Positions 1-10,529 of a DNA stretch of 46,158 nucleotides are shown piece by piece (position 1 is the stretch's first letter; each line of letters starts with the position of its first letter). This DNA is from Bremia lactucae (taxonomy: Eukaryota > Oomycota > Peronosporomycetes > Peronosporales > Peronosporaceae): assembly GCF_004359215.1 (NCBI RefSeq), contig NC_090621.1, positions 847,154-893,311 of the forward strand. The letters run 5' to 3'. Position numbers and translations under genes: made by a program. The notes under the pieces were generated by a model. It was not told the DNA's origin. It did no database searches and saw only the letters and a list, made by a program, of their open reading frames with translations.

Positions 1-139
1 CCCTCGGCAGCCTGTGAATAAATCCCAGGAAGAAACCGAGACATTAAATGTCGTGGTTAATGACGTATCGGAAAAGGCGCTTTTACTCTTGATCTGTATG
101 CGCCTCCGAAGTTAACTTCGGAGATAATTTAATTTCCAA

Positions 140-1330
140 CCCTAGAACCTAAGCGGTTCTTGAGAGATCTGGCGGTGGTAAAAATAAGAAGATCTGCGCA
201 CTCGCCACAGAGGACGAATACGTAGCCGATATTCGGTCAGCGGTAATTTTTGCAGAGAACGAACGGGTTCTCAGTAGCTCATTGATGGACGAAAGTGTCC
301 TCGATGTGAAGACTCGGATTGAGAGATATACTACCCAATCCTGGGAATCACTTAAAACAAATTCTTTATACAAGGCTTAAATTGAATATAGGGATGCATT
401 CCCTGAAACGGGGTCCATGCGAGTTGCCTAAGGATAAAGGTACTCGACATGAGATCGAGCTCAAACCGGGCTCGAAGTACTTATTCACGAAGCAGTGGCC
501 ACTGCCTCATGAACAAGTGCTTGCGATCGATAAATTCCTTACCGATCGAGTAAAAGCGGGCCATGTAAGCGAGTCAATCTCCCCACATAGCTCTCCGACC
601 TTCTGTGTGCGAAAGGCTACATGAGGGTGGCGGATAGTGCATGCATTCAATAAACTGAATGCTGCAACAGTACCGGCTCAAACGCCGATATTCAGAAAAA
701 AACGTAATCAGAGATGGTATTTCTAAGAGTACCATCTTTTCGTCTATGGATCTGATAAATGGATTTTATCAGATTCTTATGCGTGAACGGGACACCCCCT
801 ACACAGCAGTGAGGACTCCCGTGGGATGCTCTGGGAATGGCTAGTAATACCACAGGGGCTTAGCAACGGCCCTGCAACATGCAACAGATGCGTAACGAAT
901 CTGTTGAGACCGGTGCGAGAATTCGCACCGAGTTATTTTGACGATGTAATTGTCCATAGCCGAGCCATGGACGGAAAGAAGGACGTGGAAGCTTATAATA
1001 TTCACGTTCGTCAGGTTCTTACACTTACGCGAAAGCATAAGTTGTATGCAAATCTCAAGAAGTGTTAATTGGCTGCAAGCTAAGTACCACTATTTGGGTG
1101 CATCATCGGTATATACGGCGTGCGCACTGATCCCGAAAAGATCAAGGCAATTACCGACTGGCAGTTCCAGTCGATGTCAAGGGACGTAGAAAGTTCCTTG
1201 GATCAGCGGCGTACTTGCACCAGTACTCCTGCAATTATACCGAGATGACAGTTCGTCTCTCTCGTCTCTTGGAAAAGACGAGAAATGGCTATGGAACGCT
1301 GATACTCAGCGTTCTTTTGATGGTATCAAG
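140..1330 (+). pseudogene. gypsy pol: protease-RT linker and reverse transcriptase, broken
   Basis: This is the RNA-directed DNA polymerase part of pol. From about 400 the reading gives CELPKDKGTRHEIEL and a KQWPLPHEQ segment. After a TGA at 622-624 it resumes as GWRIVHAFNKLN. The palm segment reads IPQGLSNGPAT, and the catalytic box YFDDV is at 934-948. The connection domain (TDPEKIKAITDW-like) is near 1130-1170. The frame changes near 650, 826 and 1070, so no continuous product is possible. The linker at about 140-370 matches the pol starts at 13200 and 45860. Confidence 0.9.
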
Positions 1331-1339
1331 CAAAGCTTG

Positions 1340-1832
1340 ATGCAGTCGCCCATCTTGGCGATTGCAGATCAAACAGACCATTCCATGTGGTCTGTGACGC
1401 CAGCGATTTCGCAATCGACTGTGCCTTAATGCAATACGATACGGACGGCGCGGAGCGCATCGTCTTTACCAATCTCGCAGCTGCAACCAGCTGAACGTAA
1501 ATACCCAGTGCGTGACAAGAAACTCCTTGCCATGAAATATGCACTGGCTAAGTTTTTGGGTCTATCTCCGAGGAGATAGACCGTTTATCGTATATACGGA
1601 CCATGCGTCATTACGCACGGACGTAAACAGCCCACACCTCTCGCAAAGAATGGCGAGGTGGCTATCCTTCTTCGCGGAGTATAATTTCTCCGTTGAATAT
1701 ATACTAGGACGACTTAATGTCGTCGCTGATGCGTTTGGACGCCAACCCGATTTCGAGTCGGCTGTGCACTCCAACTGTGAAAATAATCCCACTGCTGCAA
1801 CACTCCGTCATCAACTTTGTTTGATGACATAA
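1340..1832 (+). pseudogene. gypsy pol: RNase H domain, broken
   Basis: The RNase HI-like domain that removes RNA from the RNA/DNA hybrid. The first catalytic Asp lies in a VCDASDFAI-like segment near 1390-1415. The end of the domain reads FIVYTDHASLRT followed by LSQRMARWLSFFAEYNF (about 1580-1690), typical of oomycete gypsy pol. The frame shifts between these segments (near 1470-1540). RT lies directly before it and integrase directly after. Confidence 0.85.
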
Positions 1833-1915
1833 AGAAAGCCTTCACAGAAGATAAAGACCTTCTGCGTTTAAAGTATCACCTGATGGATCCGTCCGATATA
1901 TTTTTTTAAGATTTA

Positions 1916-3140
1916 TTGGCTTTATATCGATCATCATCCGATCGATACACAACACGCAACGGCTTATTGTATTACACAGCCGTTGCAAGCGACACTCCAC
2001 ATGTCGTCGTCCCACCTCACAATAATTTGCGCTTGCGCATCATGAATGAGTGTCAAGATGCACCAACAAGTGAGCATCGTGGGCGTGAGAAAACTTATCT
2101 CACAGTAAGTCGCGACTTTTACTGGCCCCGCCAGTATCAGTTCGTGCGCAGGTACATTCGTGCTTGCGAAGTATGTCAACAGGAAAAGCCTAGCCCTTCA
2201 TCCCGTGCACCTCTCCAACCTCTCTTACTTCCAACAGAGTGTTGGCAGTCCGTATCTGTGGACTTCATCTTAAGTTCTACCCAAGACGATCCCAAAAATA
2301 ATGGAATCCTTGTTTTTGTAGACAGATTTAGCAAGATGGTACATCTTGCTGCAGTACCAGAGTCGATCACGGCTCGGGCTGTGCCCGTGTCTTTATCGAC
2401 ACGGTATTCAAACTCCATAGGTTGCCCCGTGACGTGGTCTCGAAAAAAGATCCACGGTTGACGGCGTAGTTTTGGCAATCCTTGTTCCAATCTCATGACT
2501 ATGTCAGCTTCTGACCATCCAGAGACAGATGGTCAAACGGAACGCGTAAATTGCGTCCTCGCAGAAATACTTCGAGGCTAGGTCCAATCGTATCCGATTG
2601 AGCGAGGTTTTACCGATGGTCGAATTCGCCATCAATAATTCGGTGCATGCGTCTACAACGCATACACCGTTCTTCGTGAATGGCTTTGGTCACCCACGTA
2701 TACCCACCTTAATAGAGGGATCCTCTAGTTTAAGGGGGGGTGGGGCTTGCACGAGCAAAATTATTTCTGGCTCATGCTCATCACGCGCCGAAGTTAACAA
2801 CGACGCTAATGATGTCGATGTCGAAGCATCGACATCGAAGATGAGAAAACTTTCATGGCAGTACGCACTAAGCGTATTGAAAAAGACAAAACAAATGAGT
2901 CAGCAGAAGAATTTCTGCTCACTCGAGAATCAATAATCCGTTTCGTTCAGGGTTTTTATTGCTAACGCAGTGGACCGACAGAAACGGAATGCAGACATAC
3001 ATGGAAGAGCTAATGCTCATTCATTTTGAGTTATTGACCTAATGCGTAAACAATAGAGTTGCCACGTAGGATGCGTTCGCATCCTACGTTTTACGTTGGT
3101 CGGCTCCGCCCGTACCATCAGTACGCGGCTTCTTCCGAGG
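1916..3140 (+). pseudogene. gypsy pol: integrase, broken
   Basis: The integrase that inserts element cDNA. At 1916-2461 the zinc-binding HHCC region is visible (SEHRGREKTYL, then CEVCQQEKP). It is followed by the first catalytic Asp in SVDFIL (near 2260) and FVDRFSKMVHLA. After a stop at 2462 the sequence gives DHPETDGQTERVN near 2515-2550, which holds the catalytic Glu. MVEFAINNSVHAST at about 2613-2655 continues the core. The C-terminal module LPRRMRSHPTFYVGRLRPY is at 3059-3115. The segment encoding the second catalytic Asp (about 2400-2500) is damaged. Confidence 0.88.
3064..3089. repeat. perfect 12-bp hairpin at the end of the antisense ORF
   Basis: ACGTAGGATGCG, a TT spacer, then its exact reverse complement. 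The stop codon of the minus-strand ORF (complement of 3084-3086) lies inside the right arm. On the plus strand the hairpin falls in the integrase C-terminal module, so it is also pol coding sequence. Confidence 0.85.
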
Positions 3141-4804
3141 ACGGATTTGACCCCCCTTTTCAAGAATCCCCAAAAGATTCTTGTGATCGCGAACCAGGTT
3201 CTCATGTTGAATCTGACGTTTCTCATGCCGGTTCCGAAGATCCTCGAAATCGCGATGAGCTGAGGACAGCTTATCACGAAGAGCGTGATTCTTCCGCTCG
3301 TACTTCAACATGGGTACGCACTCTTCGAACGGTCTTCCAACCGCTCGATATGAGGAGCCTGCACTGTCTGCTCCAACGAGCGACGCTTGCTGCGCTCGTG
3401 GTCAAGTCCCTCTTCTAAATCATGGAGGAAGCGATCGATTCTATCGATCATCGACTCTAGAATCGACACAAGGTTCTTATCTAATTTTCCCTCTTCCGCC
3501 ACAACCATTGATGGATTCCCACGGTGGTCAACGTTTCCCTGTGGAACGTATCCAGAACCACCGTGATGTGAAGGGGCAGCGAACGAGTTATCTTGTTCGC
3601 TGGCGCGGTTATCCACCTTCACAAAACAACTGGGAGCCTCGTTCCCAGCTGGTTGCTGACGTTGCGGGCCCTGTCCGTCAGTATGACGAGACCCATCCGA
3701 TGGTTCAGAAGGTCCATCGGAAAACACGCGTTCCTGGCGCATGTAAATCGATTGCAAAACGTCAATCGCATCCCGCATCTCAATAGAGATGCGATTTTTC
3801 CCCAGGGTGAAGAAAGGGAATAGACATTCCCTTTTTCTCTCTTCGTGTTGTCAACACAACACGGACAGGGATCACCTCACATGAGGCATGGAAGCCCAGC
3901 CTCACGTTACAACCGATGCAACTTATACTTTGCACAGGTTGGAGTTCGCTTCTCAAACTTACCGCGAATCGCGTTAAGCTTTTGAAGCCAAGCTTCGCGT
4001 CCAATGTCTTTGACATTGTGAATGAACGCACCCCAGGCTTGCATAAGCGGGACCTTATCTCGCTTATTGTTGCCACTAAACCATCGATGCTTAAGAAAAG
4101 CATCGAGATAAAAATCTTCCTCAGCGCGAAAGTTCTTCATGCTGGGATCACGGCCATGTACCTTTGTCGCAATAAATAAGGGATATTTATTGTATGAAGT
4201 AGTCTCTCTAGACAAGCTATTGATTAGCTGTTCGCGCAAAAGCCACGGCTTCTTTTCAGCGGCGAGGCGAGACATTTTATTGTCGTCACTCCCCTGAGTG
4301 GTACCTACTGAAACATGGGTACCACAAGAACTTTTAGTACGATGGCTTATGCCATCGTCATCACTTGCACAGAAACATATGCAGGTGACCGTACGGGAAA
4401 CGGAACGGGCGATGAGAAAATATTCTCATCGTCGGAACCAAACAGACTATTGACTCGCTTATCAGAATGAGCCCTCTCTTTCGAAGGCTCATAGTCAGCC
4501 GCCTGACGTCTATCAGGCAACTGTTCTATTCTCCCCGAGTCGGCCATTTCTTCCGACTCGCATTCGTAGTCGACCTTCAAAGAGGGGTCGAATTCACGTG
4601 GTAAATTACCTCGTGCACCCGCAACATCTAGTATTGGACGAGAAGAAGATACTACGGCAGACGGAACGTCCGCCGCAAGAGACACTAGTGCGTCACCCGT
4701 GGCTGCAAAAACCGCAGCCGAAGGCGACGCACTACCAGCCCCCGCACGGATTTATTCTTCATCCAATAGAATTTAAAATGATTGATCAGACCAATCAACA
4801 TCAT
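3084..4804 (-). pseudogene. antisense ORF (aORF) of gypsy element A1, copy 1, frameshifted
   Basis: A minus-strand gene I do not recognise, about 1.72 kb, between pol and the 3' LTR. It starts at 4804, 76 bp from LTR-A, and stops at 3084. In order it has an acidic/Ser-rich N-terminal part (SLFGSDDE), a conserved middle (AEKKPWLL, NKYPLFIATKVHG), a Cys/His cluster C-x2-C-x6-H-x2-C at 3920-3879, a charged coiled coil (about 3487-3150) and a basic tail (RPRKKPR). Comparison with copies at 22462-23259 and 28281-28541 locates frameshifts near 4720, 4364 (one base lost), 3945 and 3315. The last 700 bp overlap pol including the chromodomain. Alternatives are a captured host gene or a second gag-like protein. 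Confidence 0.7.
3310..3786 (+). pseudogene. gypsy pol C-terminus: linker and chromodomain
   Basis: A 158-codon open stretch. The chromodomain is at 3535-3690: FPVERI, RTSYLVRWRGY, then NNWEP, giving the aromatic cage and WEP of the HP1-type fold. In chromoviruses this domain is fused to integrase and steers insertion towards particular chromatin. The preceding residues (PLPPQPLMDSHGG) match the usual Pro-rich linker of oomycete pol. The whole segment is overlapped on the opposite strand by the antisense ORF. Confidence 0.88.
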
Positions 4805-4865
4805 TTTTAATTAAGTGGTCACATAGTGACCACTCTATCCAATGACAGTTAGAGTGATTGTTGTT

Positions 4866-4879
4866 TAAGGGAGAAGTGT
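4866..4879 (+). other. polypurine tract before 3' LTR-A
   Basis: AAGGGAGAAG lies immediately before the TG of the LTR. The same position before the LTR at 23336 reads AAGGGAGGGG. This is the expected plus-strand primer of an LTR retroelement. Confidence 0.65.
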
Positions 4880-5322
4880 TGTAACGAGGTGTATCGTTAC
4901 ATGAAATTAATACTTAAAGGTTGTTAATTAATATATTATCTAAAAGGAAGAGAATACTTGGAGAATTTTACTTTATTTAGTAATGCTCGAAAATCTTATT
5001 CATAAATAGGTATAAGCCGTTATGTCTATTTATCCCCAGACAAATCAGCTGTAAACGTAAACAAAGAGAGAGAGACAGATAAGATTTCGATTGCATGTTT
5101 AGTATTAGTTTACAATTAAGTTAGCATTAACAGATAGAAAGAAGAGAAACTTAACTATATTAATACAATTTTCATCTAACCCTCTTTAAGGTGGTTGTCC
5201 TAAAGAGAAGTCTTCCTCTGCACGTACTAGTGTACGTGAAGTGACGTAAGGCACCACTCGCAACTGAAGAAGTGCGAAGTGGGCTTGTACTGAAGCAGTA
5301 CAAGTCGTAGTGCCCCGTTACA
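4880..5322 (+). repeat. LTR-A, 3' LTR of element A1
   Basis: A 443-bp repeat running from TGTAACGAGG to GCCCCGTTACA, with TG...CA ends. Homologous copies are at 20578-21019 (minus), 21220-21617, 23336-23755 and, as fragments, 37544-37658. The copy at 23336 is followed by the same flank (CAAAGCACCTG), so these two arose by duplication of one insertion rather than by separate insertions. Confidence 0.88.
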
Positions 5323-5795
5323 CAAAGCACCTGAACACGACAACAACGCACCTCTCTGCGAAAGAATAAGTTCCTTTTTGTCTGTATCTGAGCATGACAA
5401 CGTTGAAAAAGGTCTTTGATCGAATGATGTCGATCACCGAGGCAGCTCTCGTTTCACCGTGGAGCTTGTCCCACTTCCCAATTGTTTAAAATTTCCGCGA
5501 TATAAATGTCACGATTCTGAAACGAATCATGACGTTTTTGGCCATCTCTCGGTCTTCTTGGTGCACTGCTCAAACTAAGGCACACTAAATGTTTATCTCA
5601 GTGGCTTGAGGTCGGTAATGATGATGTAAGACCGTTTAAAATCTTGTATACATGCTACGGCGAAAGGTTTGGAACACTTAGCTTATCAGACGAGCTTCTC
5701 ATGTGTACTCCAGCTATATTATCTACGATGCAAAGCGTGCTCGGAATCCTTTGTTCTGAATTTTGCACATGAGTGTTGCAGTCGGAGGCTTCTAA
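5323..5795 (-). repeat. distal part of reversed U block (block P, first half)
   Basis: Homologous to 23756-24223. No intact gene is seen. It ends abruptly at TCTAA where LTR-C begins. The missing continuation is found at 29614-30329. Confidence 0.75.
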
Positions 5796-6354
5796 TGTAG
5801 GCGGGCACGTCGTAATGCGGCCACGCTCTACTTAGGCACACACCTTAGCACAGCGAGGAAGCGGTTAAACTTGCTTCTCTTGCGTGCAGTGAGGCAGTTG
5901 TGGTGGGCGCGTTAGCGACCTCACCCAACACACTAAGAACTCTGGTTAAGTGTCGTCACGGGAGCGGTAATCCGTCTCCTCGTGCGCACTTACCAAGTAG
6001 GAAGTAGTTTTCAGACTGATTTATATTTAACAGAATCAAATACAAATACCTATTTTCACCAATTAAAATGTTATCTTTAGATATAGATATCATTTAATAT
6101 GTATTGCGAGCGTATCTTTATAGATACCTCGCGTAACGGATGACGCTAGCCGTCATCACGGATGACGCTGGGCGTCATCCCTCCTAATGTGAATGTACCC
6201 ATGTGCATCACATCTACAAGGGTTGGTCACAAATGTGCACCACACCCGAGTGTTGGGTCTAATTACTATTATTTAGTAATTGACCATCCCCTTAAGTACA
6301 CCAAATGTACTTAACGGGAACTGTGTAACATTAGGGCAACTTTAGCCCGTAACA
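5796..6354 (+). repeat. LTR-C, 5' LTR
   Basis: Starts TGTAGGCGGG and ends TAGCCCGTAACA. The last 280 bp recur at 29336-29613 after the 100-N gap. Flanking TCTAA at 5791-5795 equals TCTAA at 29614-29618, a 5-bp target duplication. It contains three hairpins at about 6106-6180, including GGATGACGC-tgg-GCGTCATCC at 6160-6180. Confidence 0.8.
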
Positions 6355-6486
6355 CCATCCTCCTCTTTAAGAACGAATTTACATTTTTAAATTCGACAAA
6401 GAGGAGAGAGGAACTGCGAGCAGCTTTACGCGCCGCTAGTTCACTCGATCACTCTAGCGCACGTGTTTCCATACACGGCGCCCAAG

Positions 6487-7380
6487 ATGCCACCTAAAAG
6501 GGGCCACGTTGGTGGGTCGTCTGCGAAGACGCCCACTCAACCTCGCACTAAGCGCACGCGCCGCGTTAATTCGCCGGCCGCGTCTAATGCCTTAGTCGAA
6601 AGCCGACAGCTACTACTGCTGTCGCGTTAACGGGGCTAAGGGATCCATCCCACTTTAACAGTGAGGATGCTGATCCGTCGCTCATTGTAGACTACAATGA
6701 GTCGACACCGTTGCCGTCACCCCATAGTAGTGATGCGGACAACGAGCTCATGAGGAAGGATGATGGCGCAATATTGCCCATACAAACTTCTTTCATGGCT
6801 CACAACATGGAGACAGCAACATTTACGAATGCTGTCTCGTCATCTGCGCTTGATAGCGCAGCGACAGGTAATGAGAGCGCTGCCCATAAAGGCGCAGCCG
6901 CTTCTCCGTTGGGTATAACCACAACGCCTTATGCTCAGACCATAATCCATAATGGTTTTGACATAGAGGATTTGCAGCCTAAAGCTCCGCCGACGACACG
7001 TGAACGTGCTCAAGCCAGTCGTTTTGAACGTGGCTTTGGACGTGACGGGTGGCATATCACTAATGCCCCCTCCATCTTAATGGCCTCGTTTAAACGGGCT
7101 AAGAGCGTCGCTCCTAGAGCGCGCTCTTCTCAGACGCACATAATTATAATGGCGTCTTTAAATCATGGAGGGCTCATGGAAAATTGCTTGGGCGTATTTT
7201 CCCGATCCCGGTCGTGTTGCGTTCAAAGGAAATGCCCGACCATTACGAGGCGAAATTCTTGCGCCGCAATCATCCGCATTCCGATGCGATGAAACAGCGG
7301 TCGCAACGAATTAAATTCACCCGCTTGCGTGTGAAAGAAATCATGGGCGGTACTGTACCCCCTGTTTCTTTACTCAAGCG
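6487..7380 (+). pseudogene. gag-like ORF of the LTR-C element, broken
   Basis: The ATG at 6487 opens a basic N-terminus (MPPKRGHVGGSS, then RTKRTRR) that hits a stop near 6630. A change of frame continues as DPSHFNSEDADPSL and then as a 193-codon open stretch (6711-7292), rich in Ala, Ser and Asn. Its position just after the LTR suggests Gag, but I see no zinc knuckle or clear capsid motif. The sequence is cut near 7380 by the end of the copia element. A third frame takes over near 7180, so it is not translatable as one protein. Confidence 0.5.
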
Positions 7381-7383
7381 CAA

Positions 7384-7745
7384 TTACCTCACTTGCCACC
7401 TTCTCACGCAAGAATTAAAACTTGATGTCGATGTGCTTCGTGCGCGAATGGTAGACAGGATTCTTTGCCTGCGCAATACATCCTTGAATGTCTTGAAAAA
7501 ACGTTGTCGCCGTATCCGTCTTGTACTCCAGGTCCTTTATCAAATTTCGAAGCCAGACTGCCTTTTGAGTTGCGCTGTACAAACCTATAAACTCTGCTTT
7601 TGTGCTAGATGTCGCAACGGTTAGCTGGCGCTTGGAATTCCCATGAGATCGTGTCGCCGTAATGGAAGAACACGTGTCCTGTCGTTGAACGCCGCGTATC
7701 TAGGTCGCCTGCCCAGTTTGCGTCTGCAAATCCAGTAAGCTCTCC
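7384..7745 (-). pseudogene. copia RNase H
   Basis: Reads FADANWAGDLDTRRSTTGH at about 7728-7672 and, after a frame change near 7625, SSTKAEFIGLYSATQKAVWL, then QGCIAQAKNPVYHSRTKHID near 7436. These are the standard copia RNase H boxes (DADWAGD, K/EAE, KHID). A stop follows just after KHIDIKF, and the usual C-terminal extension is not intact. Confidence 0.88.
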
Positions 7746-8677
7746 CTTGCTAACGCCGCTAAACACAATGCAGATATCTCTAGTCGTCTCAAGTACTTGA
7801 GAATTTTCTTGGCCGCCACCCAGAGTGACTTCCCGTAGTGCTCACAGAATTTGGCAACTTCGCCAACCGCATTCGCGATGTCTGGTCGTGTACAAGTCGC
7901 AATGTACATAAATGCACCCAGCAGTTCGCGATACGGAAATTTTGGTACAAACGCTTCCTCTTCAGGCATCTTCACTAGTTTCGAGTTGTTGTCCGCTGGT
8001 GTGTGCGCGTCCTTGCAATTCTCGATTCCGAACTTTTTGAAGAGTCGCCTGATATATGCCTTTCGTTTCATCTTGATCAAGTGTTCGTCGCGCTTGCGGT
8101 GAATTTCGATTCCCAAGCAGTACTTGAGATCCCCAAGCTCCTTGATGCTAAACTCTAGCTTAAGCGCACTCTTGATGTCCTGGATGTGCTCCTTAGTTCT
8201 ACCAAACAGCATTAGGTCGTCCACGTTAATAACGGTGATGCTGTATACCCCGCTTGACACTCGAATAAAACACACACGGATCTGCTGAAGTGCTTTTGAA
8301 TCCTTGGTTCTCCAGATGCTGATTTAGTTTGCTGTTCCACTGCCGCGCCGCTTTCTTGGTTCCATACAGCGCTTTCTACAGCAAACACTTCGTCATCGGA
8401 GTTTATTGATCTTCAAAATCGTCGGGTTGGTCCATGTAGATCTCCTCGTCAACTTCTCCATACAAGAATGCGGTATCAACGTCGACATTGTCTACCTCCA
8501 AGTCTTCAGCTGCTGCAATTGCCAACACTCGACGAAGTCGATCCCATGTCGCTGCGTAAATCCTTTCGCAACTAATCGTGCCTTGAATTTTACAATATTT
8601 TCGTTTGGATGGCGCTTGATCCGAAATACCCACTTGCATCCAACAGCCTTCTTATCTGGTGGCATGTTTACTAGCAT
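7700..8677 (-). pseudogene. copia reverse transcriptase, broken, catalytic Tyr changed
   Basis: Copia-type RT. The start reads VGCKWVFRIKRHPN then KARLVAKGFTQRHGIDF (8645-8540). Next comes VDNVDVDTAFLYGEVDEEIYM (about 8500). The catalytic box is in ITVINVDDLMLFG near 8230, where Asn replaces the usual Tyr of YVDD. It continues with KELGDLKYCLGIEIHRK and TRPDIANAVGEVAKF. Frames change near 8490 and 8280-8400, so it is dead. Confidence 0.9.
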
Positions 8678-9383
8678 CTACGTCTTGTGTTCGTTGAGTG
8701 ACTGCATCTCGCTCTTCATTGCTACTAGCCACTGTTTCTTGTTCTTAGTCATCATCACTAAATCGTATGTCGAAGCTTGTTCTCCATCATCATCTGCAAC
8801 AAAGCAATAAAACGAGTCGTCTTCTCCTTCAAAGTTGTCTAAATTGAAGTGGCCGTGGCGTAGGTTTGGAAACTCTTGTGCGCAGCGCACTAGACCGCTT
8901 TTCTTCGAATTGGTCGCACCATCCACTCGTCATCGCCGTCTCTTCCGGGCGTGCTTGATGCTCGAGTAGGAATCTGACCTTGAACACTGGACTCGTTTTG
9001 GTTACCACGAACCGGATCACGGCAAGCTCGAAGTGGTGGAGTCCGAAGCCTTTCATCATTTGCTGGAACCTCCACATCATGTCGTCAAGTGTCGAAGTCT
9101 CTAAATTCTCTTCATCTTTGATGTCGATACCGCTGTCTAAATTCTCTTCATCTTTGATGTCGGTAATCCGCTCGTCTTCCTTTTTCATTCCATTTGAGAT
9201 GGGTTGGTCTGCAAACGTCACGCTTCTTGAAATTATGATAGAACCATCATCCGCGTTAAGTAGTCCGTACGCCTTGTGATCCTTTGCATAGCCAAGAGAA
9301 TAACACTTCACGCCCGAATCGTCCAGCTTCTTTCGTTTCTCCTTTGTTACGTGCGCGTAGCATCGCGAACCAAACACGCGCAT
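8678..9383 (-). pseudogene. copia integrase C-terminal / pol linker region
   Basis: MRVFGSRCYAHVTKEKRKKLD followed by an SLGYAKDHKAYGLL segment is the usual sequence after the copia integrase core. A variable linker follows and leads into the RT. It contains a tandem 12-residue duplication (DIKDEENL twice), caused by a 36-bp direct repeat at 9100-9162. The frame changes near 8920. Confidence 0.8.
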
Positions 9384-9439
9384 ATGATCGGTGAGCGGCT
9401 TTCACTTGAACAACATCTCGTACGGACTTGACTTCTTGT

Positions 9440-10080
9440 TCGACGAATTTGTAATCACATTCCGAATGTCTGCCGCTGTCATTAATGCTTCACACCAGTA
9501 AGTCTTGTCGAGACCGCTGTCCTTAAGCAGGAGCGCGTCATCTCTACCAGAGTTCGATTCATGTGCTCTGCCATACCGTTCTGATCAGGATTGTATGGAA
9601 CTGTGAACTCTTCCTTGATATACTTTTTTTTGCAGAAGTTGTTTATTGCCGCTTTTCTGTACTCACTACCTTTGTCACTTCGAATGACCTTGATCTTAGT
9701 CCCAGGCGCTATCTTAATCTCCCAGTAATACCTTGTGACCGCGGTCACGACTTCACTCTTCTTTCGCAACGGATAAACCGTCACGTGCCGGCTCTTCATC
9801 ATGATGAACCTCACAATGTACTTGACGCCGGATCTTGAAGCTGGAGGGATTGGTCTAAGCACGTCGGAGAATACGATACCGTCAGAACGCGCACTGTCCC
9901 TGAGTCCCTTATCTCCCTCGCTTGTCTTGAATTACTTGGGCCCTTGTTTGGATGTCGCGCATACGTCACATAGGACTTCGGTCTTCATTTCCGTGCTCTT
10001 GATCATTCCGTCCTTAATCACTTCGTTTATCGTCCCGTACGATGCGTTACCCAGTCTTCTGTGTCAAAGCTCACTGTAGC
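9440..10080 (-). pseudogene. copia integrase core
   Basis: The zinc-binding part gives HRRLGNASYGTI and CDVCATSKQ (about 10070-9950). The DDE core has Asp in FSDVLRP, the second Asp in VIRSDKGSEY (about 9680) and Glu in NGMAEHMNRT (about 9570). A stop near 9925 splits the zinc-binding part from the core. Confidence 0.88.
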
Positions 10081-10458
10081 ACTCGGCTACGTGGCACTCT
10101 GCACCAACCTCAATGTTGGGGTACATCAGGAAGCCCTGGTTCCTTCCAGTGGCAACTGGTGTCCCGCCCCGCTTCACGACGCACTCGTTGCGCGTGATCT
10201 CTAAAACATTCCTCGCATAGATGCAGCCCGTTAGCGAGAATAAATTCTGTGACAGATCTATAACGTGGAGAGTGTTCTCAGGCGAGTGTCGATCCAAGCA
10301 TGTCCGGTCCAAAGGCGTAAGTTCACCGTTCCGTGGCCGATGACCTTGAGCTTCACATTACTCTTCGCGCATGATATACTGCGTGGCTGACATACTTCCT
10401 TGTACTCCACAAAAGCTTCCCGGTCCTTGCACACGTGTGCAGATGCGCCACTGTCCAT
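10064..10458 (-). pseudogene. copia protease and GAG-pre-integrase region
   Basis: The aspartic protease motif DSGASAHVC lies at 10455-10429. The GAG-pre-integrase part (LHVIDLSQNLFSLT, then CHVAECYSEL) ends at 10064. The two parts are in different frames near 10300. Confidence 0.82.
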
Positions 10459-10529
10459 AACCCAGCAGCCGCTGACGGACCTTCGCTAGCATTAAATGCG
10501 ACGTTGGAGTGGTCGTGTCCTACTTCACG

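Larger units (their letters stand above)
1..5322 (+). mobile_element. Ty3/gypsy chromovirus-like retroelement A1, 3' part
   Basis: In the plus direction the order is protease-RT linker, reverse transcriptase, RNase H, integrase, chromodomain, an ORF on the opposite strand, a polypurine tract (about 4866-4876) and an LTR at 4880-5322. Integrase after RNase H identifies Ty3/gypsy, and the chromodomain places it with chromoviruses. The 5' LTR, gag and protease would lie before position 1. Many frameshifts and stops show the copy is dead. The polypurine tract directly before the LTR fixes its orientation and shows that the opposite-strand ORF lies inside the element. Confidence 0.9.
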
